Counted from the first letter of the stretch, positions 34,109 to 43,625 are shown. The stretch: DNA of 64,000 nucleotides from Chryseobacterium sp. 7 (GCF_003663845.1 NZ_RCCA01000001.1:2604001-2668000); one strand, 5' to 3'. A program made the numbers and translations. Notes: generated by a model not told the origin, from the letters alone.

Positions 34109-34573
34109 CTATAACTCAGTGGGGTTTTGCTTGCCCGGATGAAGTTTTTTCCCTACCAGATATCCCAATGAAGGTAAAATAAGAGACAATACTACCGGAA
34201 CTATCAACGCCAAGCCTGATCCATCAAGGACAAGCGTTACAGGAAAAAGATATCCATTGTACACTATAAATGCCAGTGAAAAAATAATGCTATCACTATT
34301 ACTTGTAGATAGGATATTAAAATGACTTCCAAACTGATCAAACAAACCGGAGCAAGCAAATAAAAATACGTTCACAAAAAATATCCACAGAACTGTCCTG
34401 TAGATCATTCCTTTTTTTGCATTCAGATAGCCTGCAAAGATCAGAAGAAGAGATAAAATTCCGGAAACAAAAAAGTCTACACCGGAGAGCTCAGTTTCAC
34501 CTCCTGTTCTTCCAAAGAAATACATGGCATACAATACGATATTCAGAAGATAGATTGCCGTTACATAATTCAT
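34109..34573 (-). CDS. Hypothetical membrane protein with about five helices
   Basis: 154 residues, nearly all membrane helix: AIYLLNIVLYAMYFF, GILSLLLIFAGYL, TVLWIFFVNVFLFACS, IIFSLAFIVYNGYLFP and ALIVPVVLSLILPSLGYL. No signature residues are recognised, so the function is unknown. The 3' end abuts a GAGATTGC-type repeat, which lies partly within the last codons. Confidence 0.65.
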   Translation of the reverse strand: MNYVTAIYLLNIVLYAMYFFGRTGGETELSGVDFFVSGILSLLLIFAGYLNAKKGMIYRTVLWIFFVNVFLFACSGLFDQFGSHFNILSTSNSDSIIFSLAFIVYNGYLFPVTLVLDGSGLALIVPVVLSLILPSLGYLVGKKLHPGKQNPTEL

Positions 34574-34636
34574 ACATCAAAATTTTACTGTCTACCATCA
34601 GAAATGATGGTAATGGAATGTTATTAGAATAATGAA

Positions 34637-34673
34637 GAGTTACGGCGGGCGGCTTCGCCGCCCGCCGTAACTC
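34637..34673. repeat. Perfect GC-rich hairpin, 17-bp arms (REP-like)
   Basis: GAGTTACGGCGGGCGGC at 34637-34653, loop TTC, and the exact complement at 34657-34673. Its GC content far exceeds that of the surroundings and there is no U-run in either direction. A second perfect hairpin of the same geometry is at 55182-55218. Confidence 0.75.
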
Positions 34674-34708
34674 TAAACCTTAAACCCAAAACTTTAAATC
34701 TAAAGCCT

Positions 34709-36730
34709 TTATTTAAACTTCTTCTTAAAACTGAATTTAAGCATATTCATGAGCCCAGGTTCAATAATATCAATTCCCAGTCCGAAATTACTATCGGCTA
34801 CAGTATGATGATCTGTCCTGAACTGTTCAAATTCGCTTTGCGGAATTTCAAGATTCACCAAAGGATTGTATTCAATAGATACGCTTGCACCATTTTTATT
34901 TACTTTCTTACGACTTTTATAGTCAAAATATGGATTGGCTATTGTGCTTTCCTGAATGGTATATTTTTCTTCAGTATCAATTTTCTGATCTGTATGCAGG
35001 TTGATTTCGTATTTCTCGCTATCGAAATTATGCCAGAAGGGTAAATCTTTATGAATGAAATCTCTTGCACTTCCTTTGATAACGTTTCTGTCAAAATACA
35101 TCAGAAAACGATTCTTTTGCGGATCCACAAAATAAGGATTCTCAACAATAGCGGTATACTGAATCTTCACTTCATTCAGTCTTTTATCATCGCTTACTAC
35201 ATCGATTGCTGCATCTTTGAATACGTTACGGACATCGGTACCGTTCCTGTCACCTGAATAATTAAGCGCATAGAAAAGGAAATTGTTCCAGCTGTCTATG
35301 ATTTCTCTTTTATTGGTGCTTTTAAAATACCTGCGCATAGCATTGGCTCTGTTTCCTTTGTAAGTAGTAGACAAGGTAAGCTTTCCGCTATTTCCCTGCG
35401 CATTCAAATCTACTTTTTCATTGATGCAGAAATAGGAAAATTTATACGGCTTTCTTACCTGAAGCTCCTGATCTTTTTTCACTTCCAGATAATGCATAAA
35501 ATACATAAATCCTCTGTTTTCAATCAATCCGAATTCATCACGGATGGTAGCATCTATGAAATATTCTTCGCCTTTATAATTTACTTTTACAACTACATGA
35601 TTAAAATTTAATAATGATGGCAGATAATATTTAATATAATAATCTGTGTTAAAATTCACGAGTACTACAGAAGCATCCACTCCTATATAATCAAGAATAA
35701 CTTTTAACAAAACTGATTTTGCTTTACAATCACCCTGCTTATTTTCATAGGTTACTGATGGTTCCTGTGGTTTATGACCATTCATTTCATCAGCATTAAA
35801 GATGTAATAGATATGATTCTGAACATATTCTATTGCAAATTGCAGCTTTTCATCCTGATCGGTAATGGCATCCAGTTTTTCTATAAGATTCGGAGCAAAA
35901 TCCTTCAAGGAAGCTTTATTGAAAATTTCGTCATAGATTGGTACAATATAGTTGGAAAGATCTTTCCAGTTACTTTCTGTAGCAAAATCTATGTAAGGGA
36001 AAATTTCACGTCCGGAATCTACAGGATTGATGTAATTCTGTTCTTCAATCACAAAACGTTCCCCTTTTTTAAGATGATTGACTTCCGGCTCAAGAACATT
36101 ACCCTGTTCATCTCTGAAAAATGTTTTTTTATAAGCAATCTTCTGTTCACGTTCGTTGATAAAAGTAAATTTAAAACTACCGTAAGCCCAGTAGTTATCC
36201 GGACTTACCCAGACATACTTTGAGAATTCCTTTCTTAAAAAGTCACGGTCTGTAAATTCTTTGATTCTTGAATCTTCCAGAATCAGAACATCATACAGCC
36301 TAAGATCTTTAATGGTAATATTGATTTTTTTATTACTGCTCAGAACACCTCCGCTGCTCTGGTTTTCACTGTCAAGAACCTTAATCTTCGTATCCGGAAT
36401 CTTATCAATCAAAACTCCATCTCTCAACACACTGATCCTGTGAATCTGATAGACTTCATTTTCCTCTACAATGACATCAGAAGCAGAAGCTCTTTCAAGG
36501 TTTCCAGGTTCGTTCAGCGTATATGCCATGCACACATACTCACTGTTTTCGGTGTTGCTGGTATAGTATTTTTTATCTAAAAAGTAGCAGTAGTCACGGC
36601 CTTCGTCTATTTGTCTTTTGGCAAATTCAGAGTCTTTGATCAGGTTTTTTATTTCCTCATCTTCAATATTTCCTGCCCACATTTCAGGTTTTTGAATCCT
36701 GTAATTTTCAACTTGCATTTGATTTTCCAT
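34709..36730 (-). CDS. DUF3857/transglutaminase-like domain protein
   Basis: 673 residues without an obvious signal peptide. The first 270 residues form the beta-rich DUF3857 domain. The transglutaminase-like core follows, with Cys in NKQGDCKAKSVLL, His in NFNHVVVKV and Asp in YFIDAT, so the papain-like triad is intact. The C-terminal 200 residues are a further beta domain. Family members are thought to be peptidases or amide transferases, but their substrates are unknown. It is probably a single-gene transcript. Confidence 0.82.
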   Translation of the reverse strand: MENQMQVENYRIQKPEMWAGNIEDEEIKNLIKDSEFAKRQIDEGRDYCYFLDKKYYTSNTENSEYVCMAYTLNEPGNLERASASDVIVEENEVYQIHRISVLRDGVLIDKIPDTKIKVLDSENQSSGGVLSSNKKINITIKDLRLYDVLILEDSRIKEFTDRDFLRKEFSKYVWVSPDNYWAYGSFKFTFINEREQKIAYKKTFFRDEQGNVLEPEVNHLKKGERFVIEEQNYINPVDSGREIFPYIDFATESNWKDLSNYIVPIYDEIFNKASLKDFAPNLIEKLDAITDQDEKLQFAIEYVQNHIYYIFNADEMNGHKPQEPSVTYENKQGDCKAKSVLLKVILDYIGVDASVVLVNFNTDYYIKYYLPSLLNFNHVVVKVNYKGEEYFIDATIRDEFGLIENRGFMYFMHYLEVKKDQELQVRKPYKFSYFCINEKVDLNAQGNSGKLTLSTTYKGNRANAMRRYFKSTNKREIIDSWNNFLFYALNYSGDRNGTDVRNVFKDAAIDVVSDDKRLNEVKIQYTAIVENPYFVDPQKNRFLMYFDRNVIKGSARDFIHKDLPFWHNFDSEKYEINLHTDQKIDTEEKYTIQESTIANPYFDYKSRKKVNKNGASVSIEYNPLVNLEIPQSEFEQFRTDHHTVADSNFGLGIDIIEPGLMNMLKFSFKKKFK

Positions 36731-36859
36731 ATTTATTATAAGAGTTATATTTTGCGGTTGGTTTTTAAGAAATTCAAATTAAATGATTAAAAAAATAAAA
36801 AGCAATAGCAGAAGTACTACAAATTCACCTGACCCATTTCGGCATGGTAATTGCGAGGT

Positions 36860-37495
36860 ATGGGAAAAAAATCAAGTTTTATGAAAAGTATAGCAACAAT
36901 TCTAAAAGGGGCAGCTCCCGCATTAGCATTATTTGCAATGACGCAATGTACAACCACAGCCAATGCATCCGCAGGTGATGAAAAAACATTCATCGTAGGA
37001 CCACAAACAGCAGACTGTACAGGTGTAGCTCCTATGAAATGTCTGCAGGTAAAAGAAAACGTTTCCGGAAACTGGACGAATTTTTACAGCAATATCGAAG
37101 GATTTACTTATGAGCCGGGGTATGAATATGTTTTAAAGGTAAAAACGGAAAAAATTGCCAATCCGCCAGCGGATGCTTCTTCCATAAAATACACTTTGGT
37201 AAAACAGGTTTCTAAGACAAAAAAGAAAGAACTGGCAGCCAATGAAAAAACCATTATCGTAGGACCACAAACCGTAGAGTGTTCTGCCGGAGCCGGCCGT
37301 ATGCAATGCATGCAGGTAAAAGAAAGTGCTTCTACAGACTGGACGAATTTCTATAGCAGCATTGAAGGCTTCACTTATGAGCCAGGTTACGAATATGTTT
37401 TAAAAGTAAAAACAGAAAAAATCGCTAATCCGCCAACTGATGCTTCTTCAATCAAATACACACTGATCGAACAGGTTTCTAAAACGAAAAAATAA
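36860..37495 (+). CDS. Lipoprotein with two tandem DUF4377 domains
   Basis: About 211 residues from the ATG at 36860, preferred over a TTG at 36851. The ATG at 36881 is also possible. A hydrophobic signal ends ALFAMTQC, a lipobox. Two copies of an 85-residue domain follow, each with IVGPQTA/V-C, M-CMQVKE-S, DWTNFYS-IEGFTYEPGYEY and VLKVKTEKIANPP. The DNA of the copies is very similar, so the duplication is recent. DUF4377 proteins are heat-shock-HslJ-like envelope lipoproteins of unknown role, normally with one copy. Confidence 0.82.
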   Translation: MGKKSSFMKSIATILKGAAPALALFAMTQCTTTANASAGDEKTFIVGPQTADCTGVAPMKCLQVKENVSGNWTNFYSNIEGFTYEPGYEYVLKVKTEKIANPPADASSIKYTLVKQVSKTKKKELAANEKTIIVGPQTVECSAGAGRMQCMQVKESASTDWTNFYSSIEGFTYEPGYEYVLKVKTEKIANPPTDASSIKYTLIEQVSKTKK

Positions 37496-37503
37496 TAAAA
37501 AAC

Positions 37504-37525
37504 CGCTCCTGAAATTTCAGGAGCG
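37504..37525. terminator. Bidirectional terminator
   Basis: Perfect palindrome CGCTCCTGAAATTTCAGGAG plus CG, with A-run before and T-run after. It serves the convergent genes on both sides. Confidence 0.85.
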
Positions 37526-37551
37526 ATTTTCATTTAATTTAAGTTCAATTT

Positions 37552-38490
37552 TTAATATCCGGTTTCTTTTTGAGGAGGATCAGGATATTTTCCTTTTGTA
37601 GCCTCACCTACTGTATTTGCAGTTGTCATGGCTACTACAAGATCATTCAGCATACCGCTTGCTGCAGTGGGTGAATTGGGAAGAAGTACGAGATTACTTC
37701 TGCTGCTGGCTCCTACCGAATGTAAAGTATCATAATGCTGTGTTACCACAATAAGTGCTGATGCTTCGTGAGAATTGATATCTACATTATTCAGCATTCT
37801 TACAGACTCTTCAAGCCCTTTTGCAATTTCTCTTCTTTGGTCGGCAATCCCTTGTCCTTGCAGCTTTTTAGATTCTGCTTCTGCTTTTGCAACTGCTACA
37901 ATACGGATTCTCTGTGCTTCGGATTCATATTCTGCCGCTGTTTTTTCTCTTTCTGCAGCATTGATTCTGTTCATGGCATGTTTTACCTGCTCATCCGGAT
38001 CAATATCTGTTACCAAGGCTTTGATAATATCATAACCATAACTGTTCATAGCTTCCTGAAGTTCACTTTTTACGGCAATTGCGACATCGTCTTTTCTTAC
38101 AAACACATCATCCAGTTTCAATTTTGGAACTTCTGCTCTTACCACATCAAAAACAAATGAAGTAATTTGATTTTCAGGATTTTCTAAACGATAATATGCA
38201 TCTCCAACCTGGCTTCTTATCACCTGATACTGAACGGAAATTTTCATTTTGATGAAAACGTTATCCAAAGTTTTTGTATCAATCATTACATCCAGCTGCT
38301 GAATTCTTAAATTCAGTCTTTTGGCAATCTGATCTATAATTGGCAATTTAAGATGAAGACCAGAATGTTTTACAGCCCTAAATTTTCCAAAACGTTCAAT
38401 AATAGCTGCTGTTTCCTGCTTGACAACAAAAAACGAAGCAAATAAAATGATAAGCCCGAAGAAAATAACGGGCGCTAAGTATATACCCAT
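37552..38490 (-). CDS. SPFH/band-7 membrane protein (QmcA/stomatin-like)
   Basis: 312 residues. One N-terminal transmembrane helix (VIFFGLIILFASFFVV) is followed by the band-7 domain with IIERFGKFRAVKHSGLHLKL, typical of this family, and a coiled region (AAEREKTAAEYESEAQRIRI) leading to a hydrophobic C-terminal part. Such proteins form large membrane-bound rings associated with quality-control proteases. No NfeD-like partner is adjacent. Length is normal for the family. Confidence 0.9.
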   Translation of the reverse strand: MGIYLAPVIFFGLIILFASFFVVKQETAAIIERFGKFRAVKHSGLHLKLPIIDQIAKRLNLRIQQLDVMIDTKTLDNVFIKMKISVQYQVIRSQVGDAYYRLENPENQITSFVFDVVRAEVPKLKLDDVFVRKDDVAIAVKSELQEAMNSYGYDIIKALVTDIDPDEQVKHAMNRINAAEREKTAAEYESEAQRIRIVAVAKAEAESKKLQGQGIADQRREIAKGLEESVRMLNNVDINSHEASALIVVTQHYDTLHSVGASSRSNLVLLPNSPTAASGMLNDLVVAMTTANTVGEATKGKYPDPPQKETGY

Positions 38491-38626
38491 AGTTTTTAAT
38501 TTTTTAATATGTCGTCACAAATCCAGTTTTGTTAAAAACATTTTTATCCGTGTTTGTTTAAATATAGGAAAAATAAAATTAAACTGAAGAACGAATTTCA
38601 TTGAAAAAGCTACTTTTAACGCATAA

Positions 38627-38657
38627 AAAAGCCTCTACTTTAATAGAAGAGGCTTTT
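38627..38657. terminator. Bidirectional terminator
   Basis: AAAAGCCTCT at 38627-38636 and AGAGGCTTTT at 38648-38657. It lies 3' of the dGTPase gene and upstream of the band-7 gene on the same strand. Confidence 0.8.
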
Positions 38658-38679
38658 AAATTATTATAAAAAATAGAAT

Positions 38680-40038
38680 CTACACGGTCATTCCGATGTC
38701 TATTCCTTTAATTTTTCTGTACAAATCCGTAGCATAATTATCTGTCATTCCGGAAACGAAATCAATCACTCCAAGAACTTTCTGATAATCGGTTCCTTCA
38801 TTATAAATGAATTGTTTTGGAATTAATTTCAACGCTTTTTCATCATAGGATTTTCTTTGACCATCAGGCTTCAGAATGGAAGGAATAAAATGATCCAGCA
38901 ATTCATACATTACATTATAACCTGCATTTTCAATTTCAACAACAGCCTTGTGGTTGTAAATTTTTTCTACTGAGAAACTCGCAATATCCTGTAATGCTTT
39001 ATTCTCTTTTTTATAAATATCAAGCAAACCATTGCCAAGATTTCCTTCAAGAATCGTTTCAAAGTTATGTTTATACATCTCAATCGACTTATTGATTAAT
39101 GCATTGATTACTTTTGCTCTTAAATAAGAAATCTGTTCATTTTCATTGGAAATAGAGCTTAGCTTTGTTTCAATTCTCTGAACATCATCTGTTTCAGATT
39201 TTACAAGTTCAAAAAATAAGTTTTTACAGTCAGCAGTTGAAACAATACCCAATCGGTGAGCATCTTCCATATCAATGATATTGTAGCAAATATCGTCAGC
39301 TGCTTCTACCAGCCATACAAAAGGGTGTCTTTTGAAAATATGCGGTTCTTCACTTTCAGAAATAAGCTGGGTTCCTTTGGCAATTTCCAGGAAAATATCT
39401 TTTTCATTCTGGAAAAAACCGAATTTCTTTCTGTGAATGATTCCTTTTTTCTTGGCTACCGCTTCACATGGATATTTTGCTATACTTGCCAGCGTGGAGA
39501 ACGTTAACTGAATACCTCCTGCATCTTTCCCTTGCTGCTGCTGAGCCAATACTCTGATTGCGTTGGCATTTCCTTCAAAATTAACCAGATCTGCCCATTC
39601 CTTCCCGTTGAATTTTGATTTCAGATCTTTTTCATTCCTTTCAAAATAGCTGGCAATGGCATCTTCACCGGAATGTCCGAATGCAGGATTTCCCACATCA
39701 TGGCACAAACATGCTGCTGCAATAACGTTTCCTAAATTATAGAGATAAAAATTCTTTGAATCTTCAGTCAGTTCACCTTTAAAATCTTCAGCAATAAATT
39801 CACCGATAATACTTCCTAAACTTCTTCCTACAGATGATACTTCCAAAGAATGTGTAAGTCTGTTGTGTACAAAAACACTTCCGGGAAGAGGAAAAACCTG
39901 CGTTTTGTTCTGCAGTCTTCTGAAAGCTGAAGAGAAGATAATTCTGTCGAAATCTCTTTGAAAATCAGTTCGCGAAGCCTTAGTTTGTGGATTGTTTCCT
40001 GTACGTTGATTGGTGAAAATCTTGTTTAAATTCATCAT
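38680..40038 (-). CDS. dgt: Deoxyguanosinetriphosphate triphosphohydrolase
   Basis: 452 residues. It belongs to the HD-domain superfamily, with metal-binding blocks NRLTHSLEVSSVGRSLG (first His), CLCHDVGNPAFGHSGEDAI (HD pair) and WLVEAADDICYNIIDMED (Asp). It hydrolyses dGTP to deoxyguanosine and triphosphate and so adjusts dNTP pools. Some members also restrict phage. The start region FTNQRTGNN and SRTDFQRDFDRIIFSSAFRR are characteristic of the family. Single gene between terminators. Confidence 0.93.
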   Translation of the reverse strand: MMNLNKIFTNQRTGNNPQTKASRTDFQRDFDRIIFSSAFRRLQNKTQVFPLPGSVFVHNRLTHSLEVSSVGRSLGSIIGEFIAEDFKGELTEDSKNFYLYNLGNVIAAACLCHDVGNPAFGHSGEDAIASYFERNEKDLKSKFNGKEWADLVNFEGNANAIRVLAQQQQGKDAGGIQLTFSTLASIAKYPCEAVAKKKGIIHRKKFGFFQNEKDIFLEIAKGTQLISESEEPHIFKRHPFVWLVEAADDICYNIIDMEDAHRLGIVSTADCKNLFFELVKSETDDVQRIETKLSSISNENEQISYLRAKVINALINKSIEMYKHNFETILEGNLGNGLLDIYKKENKALQDIASFSVEKIYNHKAVVEIENAGYNVMYELLDHFIPSILKPDGQRKSYDEKALKLIPKQFIYNEGTDYQKVLGVIDFVSGMTDNYATDLYRKIKGIDIGMTV

Positions 40039-40234
40039 TTTTCAAAATTACTCCAAATTTTAATTGTACGGAATAGTATTTAGATTTTTATTAAAGAGTT
40101 CTTTCATTCAAAAAATCTATTATAATAAACGTTTTTTAGGGATCGGAAAGCTTGAATAAATATTTTACATTTGATACCACTAATAACGAAAGAATTACAA
40201 ATATTCTTCTTTCAAATTTTAAATTCTTTTTATC

Positions 40235-40864
40235 ATGACAGACAACACTTGGCTCAACAGATGGGATGATAGATACAGCAGCGAAGAATTTGCTTATGGA
40301 ACGAAGCCCAACAACTATCTGAAAGAACAGCTTAGCAAATTAAATCCGGGCAAAATACTTTTCCCTGCAGAAGGTGAAGGCCGGAATGCCGTTTTTGCAG
40401 CTACACAGGGATGGCAGGTCTCAGCCTTCGATATCAGTGCAAACGGAAGAAACAAAGCGCTGCAACTGGCTGAACAGCTGCAAACTTCTATTGATTATCA
40501 AGTGGGAGAACTTTCAACTTTGGATTATCAGAAAGAACAGTTTGATGCCATTGCTCTTATCTATGCGCATTTTCCGGGTGCTATTAAATCTTCAATCCAC
40601 CAAATGCTGAATCAGTATCTGCGTAAGGGCGGCTTTATTATTTTCGAAGCTTTCAGTAAAAATCATCTTGAATATATTGCAAAGAACGAAAAGATAGGCG
40701 GTCCGAAAGATATTGAATCTTTATTTTCTGTTGAAGAGATCAAAGCAGATTTTCCGGATTATCACATTATTGAATTGGCAGAAACAGAAATCGAGCTCAA
40801 TGAGGGACTTTTTCATAACGGGACGGGTTCTGTTATCCGATTCGTAGGGCAAAAACTGGTCTGA
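40235..40864 (+). CDS. SAM-dependent methyltransferase (TehB/TPMT-like)
   Basis: 209 residues. Motif I of class I methyltransferases is [14 protein letters not shown] (about 46-59), the acidic end of strand 2 is SAFDIS, and the family signature [11 protein letters not shown] lies near residue 108. A substrate lid and a C-terminal sheet complete the fold. It probably methylates a small molecule such as a thiol or selenite/tellurite. No neighbouring gene hints at which. It appears to be monocistronic. Confidence 0.88.
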   Translation: MTDNTWLNRWDDRYSSEEFAYGTKPNNYLKEQLSKLNPGKILFPAEGEGRNAVFAATQGWQVSAFDISANGRNKALQLAEQLQTSIDYQVGELSTLDYQKEQFDAIALIYAHFPGAIKSSIHQMLNQYLRKGGFIIFEAFSKNHLEYIAKNEKIGGPKDIESLFSVEEIKADFPDYHIIELAETEIELNEGLFHNGTGSVIRFVGQKLV

Positions 40865-40954
40865 ATATATTTTGAATAGGTTTATTTTGGGATAAAACTT
40901 TAGATTTTATTCAATTATGGAATATTATTTGAATCTTTATCTCAAAATAAACGT

Positions 40955-41689
40955 ATGCCTGAAGGTCCGTCCATCATATTAATGAAAGAAAACCTGCAGC
41001 CATTTGCGTGCCAGCAAGTGACAGAAGTTTCAGGAAATGCCAAATTCGAAAAAAAGGTGTTCATTGGACAATCCCTCCTTGAAATCCGGACTTTTGGAAA
41101 ACAGACTTACCTTATTTTTGAAAAAGCTGCCATTCGTATCCATTTATTAATGTTTGGCTCTTACAGCATTAATGAGCAGACCAAACCTGATAAAAGTCTG
41201 CGTTTAGCATTGTTTTTCTCTACCGGAAGCATTTATTTCTACACCTGTTCCATAAAATCCGTACCTCTTGAATATCTTTCCACCATAGATTGGGAAGCTG
41301 ATATAATGAATGATCAGTGGAATTCTAAGAAGGCTGAAGAGAAGTTAAAATCCAATCCGAAAATGATGGTCTGTGATGCATTGATGAATCAGGATATCTT
41401 TTCGGGAGTCGGAAATATTATTAAAAATGAGGTTCTTTTCAGAATTGGAGTTCAGCCTGAAAGTTTACTGGGTAATCTTCCTCCCAAAAAAAGAAAAGAA
41501 CTTATTGCTGAAGCCAGAAATTACAGTTTTGATTTTCTGAAATGGAAAAGAGAATTTGTTTTGAAAAAGCACTGGCTGGTTCATACGAAATCTGTCTGTC
41601 CGATATGCGGCCAGAAGCTCATTACCAAACAAACAGGGAAAGGAAAAAGGAGAAGTTTCTTTTGTGAAAAAGATCAGAAACTTTATTAA
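40955..41689 (+). CDS. Fpg/Nei-family DNA glycosylase with altered zinc finger
   Basis: 244 residues. It begins MPEGPS, so the catalytic Pro2 and Glu3 of the Fpg/Nei family are present. The helix-two-turn-helix includes GVGNIIKNEVLFR. The C-terminal zinc finger has Cys215, Cys218 and Cys237, but the fourth ligand position is Asp240 (CEKD instead of C-x2-C). Oxidised bases are excised by beta/delta elimination in this family. Whether Asp completes the zinc site or the finger is zinc-free is open. Confidence 0.85.
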   Translation: MPEGPSIILMKENLQPFACQQVTEVSGNAKFEKKVFIGQSLLEIRTFGKQTYLIFEKAAIRIHLLMFGSYSINEQTKPDKSLRLALFFSTGSIYFYTCSIKSVPLEYLSTIDWEADIMNDQWNSKKAEEKLKSNPKMMVCDALMNQDIFSGVGNIIKNEVLFRIGVQPESLLGNLPPKKRKELIAEARNYSFDFLKWKREFVLKKHWLVHTKSVCPICGQKLITKQTGKGKRRSFFCEKDQKLY

Positions 41690-41696
41690 ATATTTT

Positions 41697-41730
41697 CCCA
41701 CTGATTACACAAATTTCCACAGATCTTTTT
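41697..41730 (+). repeat. CACAGAT-type dispersed repeat
   Basis: CCCACTGATTACACAAATTT followed by CCACAGATC, a degenerate heptad-like repeat that aligns with 47374-47401 (CCGCAGATCCCGCAGATTTT, then CACAGAT). Confidence 0.5.
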
Positions 41731-41771
41731 GAGCTTGTGAGTGATATTTATTATTGCTCATTAATTATATT

Positions 41772-42497
41772 CTAATCTGAATTCAGAAGTCCTCCGGCAA
41801 ATTTTGTAAAGAATTCAGCTCTGTATACTTCTCCAAGTGGAATCTCAGAATCTTCTATGTATATATTATGATTGTCAAATGAATCTATATAATTCATATT
41901 TACAACATAGGACTTGCTGACTCTGATAAAGGTTTCTCCGGATATTTTCTGATGGGTGGTTTTTAAATTCATTGCAGTGATAAGTTTCTGCTGTTTTGTA
42001 TGAATAACTACATAATCTTTGAGCCCTTCTATAAACTTAATATCTGAAAAACTGATCTTATAGAATCTTCTTTCTGCTTTGATGAATAAAAAATCTGCAG
42101 TATTGGACTCTACTGTATTTTTCACGGTATCTTTAGACAAAAGTTCAGTATAAAGTGTGGCTTTATCAATCGCTTTTTCCAGTCTTTGAGGATCAATAGG
42201 CTTCAACAGATAATCTACAGCTTCCAGTTCATAACTCTTTAGCGCATATTGAGAATAGGCCGTTGTAAAAATAATAAGGGATTTTTTCGGAAGCATTTCT
42301 ACAAACTCAAGGCCTGTTACCATGGGCATTTCTATATCGAGGAAAATAAGATCCACATCATTATCTTTAAGGAACTCCAGCGCAGACGGAGCATTGGAAA
42401 ATTCGCCAAGGATATCAATACCGGAGATTTCATTGATCAGCGATCTCATTTCGGATCTTGCCAGGGGTTCATCATCAACTATAATACAATTCATCAC
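41772..42497 (-). CDS. LytTR-family response regulator
   Basis: 241 residues. Receiver domain: acidic pair in CIIVDDEPLA, phospho-acceptor Asp54 in IFLDIEMPMV, Thr in IIFTTAY, and Lys in DYLLKPID. The C-terminal LytTR DNA-binding domain (about 135-240) contains RRFYKISFSDIKFIEGLKDY and FIRVSKSYVVN. LytTR proteins bind paired direct repeats spaced by two helical turns. Such repeats lie in the divergent region 43626-43710. The start overlaps the kinase stop by 4 bp (ATGA). Confidence 0.93.
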   Translation of the reverse strand: MMNCIIVDDEPLARSEMRSLINEISGIDILGEFSNAPSALEFLKDNDVDLIFLDIEMPMVTGLEFVEMLPKKSLIIFTTAYSQYALKSYELEAVDYLLKPIDPQRLEKAIDKATLYTELLSKDTVKNTVESNTADFLFIKAERRFYKISFSDIKFIEGLKDYVVIHTKQQKLITAMNLKTTHQKISGETFIRVSKSYVVNMNYIDSFDNHNIYIEDSEIPLGEVYRAEFFTKFAGGLLNSD

Positions 42498-43570
42498 ACG
42501 GGAATTTTTAAATTTACATTATATTCTTTTTCATCGGATTCTATCTGGAGGTCAAAAGTATCATTATAAAGAAGTTCCAGTCTTCTGGTGATATTGGCAA
42601 GACCAAGTCCACTGTTTTTGCTGTCCGAAACTGCATAACCTACACTTCTTGAATTCACACATCTGAAATAAAGCTGCTTGTTTTCAATACCGATTTCAAT
42701 TTTCACATAAGACTCTCCCCCATTGAGATCTACACTGTGCTTGACTGCATTTTCTACAAAAGTGGTAAACAGATTGGGCGGAATAAAAGTACTGCTGATG
42801 ATTCTTTTATCAACTTCTGTATGAATATCAAAAGAGAAATTATCTCTTCTTATCTTTTCAAGGTTTAAAAAGTTAGACAGAAAATCAATTTCCGAAGTCA
42901 GTAATGTTTTTTCTTCACTATTTTCATAAAGCTGATACCTGAGAAATTCTGAAAGTTTTACAATAACCACTGAAGCTTTTGCCGGATCTGTTCTTATGAG
43001 TGCTTTTACATTATTCAGCATATTGAACAGAAAGTGTGGATTAATCTGATTTCTCAATTCATTAAGCTCCATACTCATGGTAAGCTTACTAAGCTCATTA
43101 ATCCTTTTATTGTCATTGATCCATTTCTGCAAAAGTTTTATGGTAGTAGTGGTCATGATAATAGGAATACACATCAGAACACCTTCATAAATTCCACCCT
43201 TTTCATTTTCCCTAAGAATATTTTTCACTCTGAATTCTTCAAAGAACAGCTTAAAACCATATCCTATAAAATTAAGCCCCCCTACCCCCATCAGAACCAG
43301 CAGAACAAGATAGGTGACATATTTTGTTTTAAAGAAGAACTTCGGAACCAAGACATATATATTAATGTAGACCATTGTAATGAGAATGACATACACAAAG
43401 AATAAAACATAATACTGATACATCCCGGAATACCAATGCCAGAACCTTGCGCTGTACATCAGAAAGAAAAAGAAAATCAGAAACAGCAGATGCCTTCGGA
43501 ATCCATACTTCTCTTCCACCAGAAAATCCATTACAAAGGTTTCTTCAAATTTCCATGGACTGTATTTCAT
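42494..43570 (-). CDS. LytS/YehU-type sensor histidine kinase
   Basis: 358 residues. Four hydrophobic segments span about 28-155 (LLFLIFFFFLMYSARF, YVLFFVYVILITMVYINIYV, YLVLLVLMGVGGLNFIGYG and VLMCIPIIMTTTTI). The His_kinase domain has the phospho-acceptor His179 in NQINPHFLFNMLNN, and an HATPase C region ending SGLGLANITRRLELLY. It phosphorylates the co-encoded LytTR regulator in response to an unknown membrane signal. The promoter region is shared with the divergent 43753 gene. Confidence 0.92.
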   Translation of the reverse strand: MKYSPWKFEETFVMDFLVEEKYGFRRHLLFLIFFFFLMYSARFWHWYSGMYQYYVLFFVYVILITMVYINIYVLVPKFFFKTKYVTYLVLLVLMGVGGLNFIGYGFKLFFEEFRVKNILRENEKGGIYEGVLMCIPIIMTTTTIKLLQKWINDNKRINELSKLTMSMELNELRNQINPHFLFNMLNNVKALIRTDPAKASVVIVKLSEFLRYQLYENSEEKTLLTSEIDFLSNFLNLEKIRRDNFSFDIHTEVDKRIISSTFIPPNLFTTFVENAVKHSVDLNGGESYVKIEIGIENKQLYFRCVNSRSVGYAVSDSKNSGLGLANITRRLELLYNDTFDLQIESDEKEYNVNLKIPV

Positions 43571-43625
43571 ACGATAGGCTCATTTTATAGTTAACAAAAA
43601 TAGAGAATAACGTAAAATACAACTA

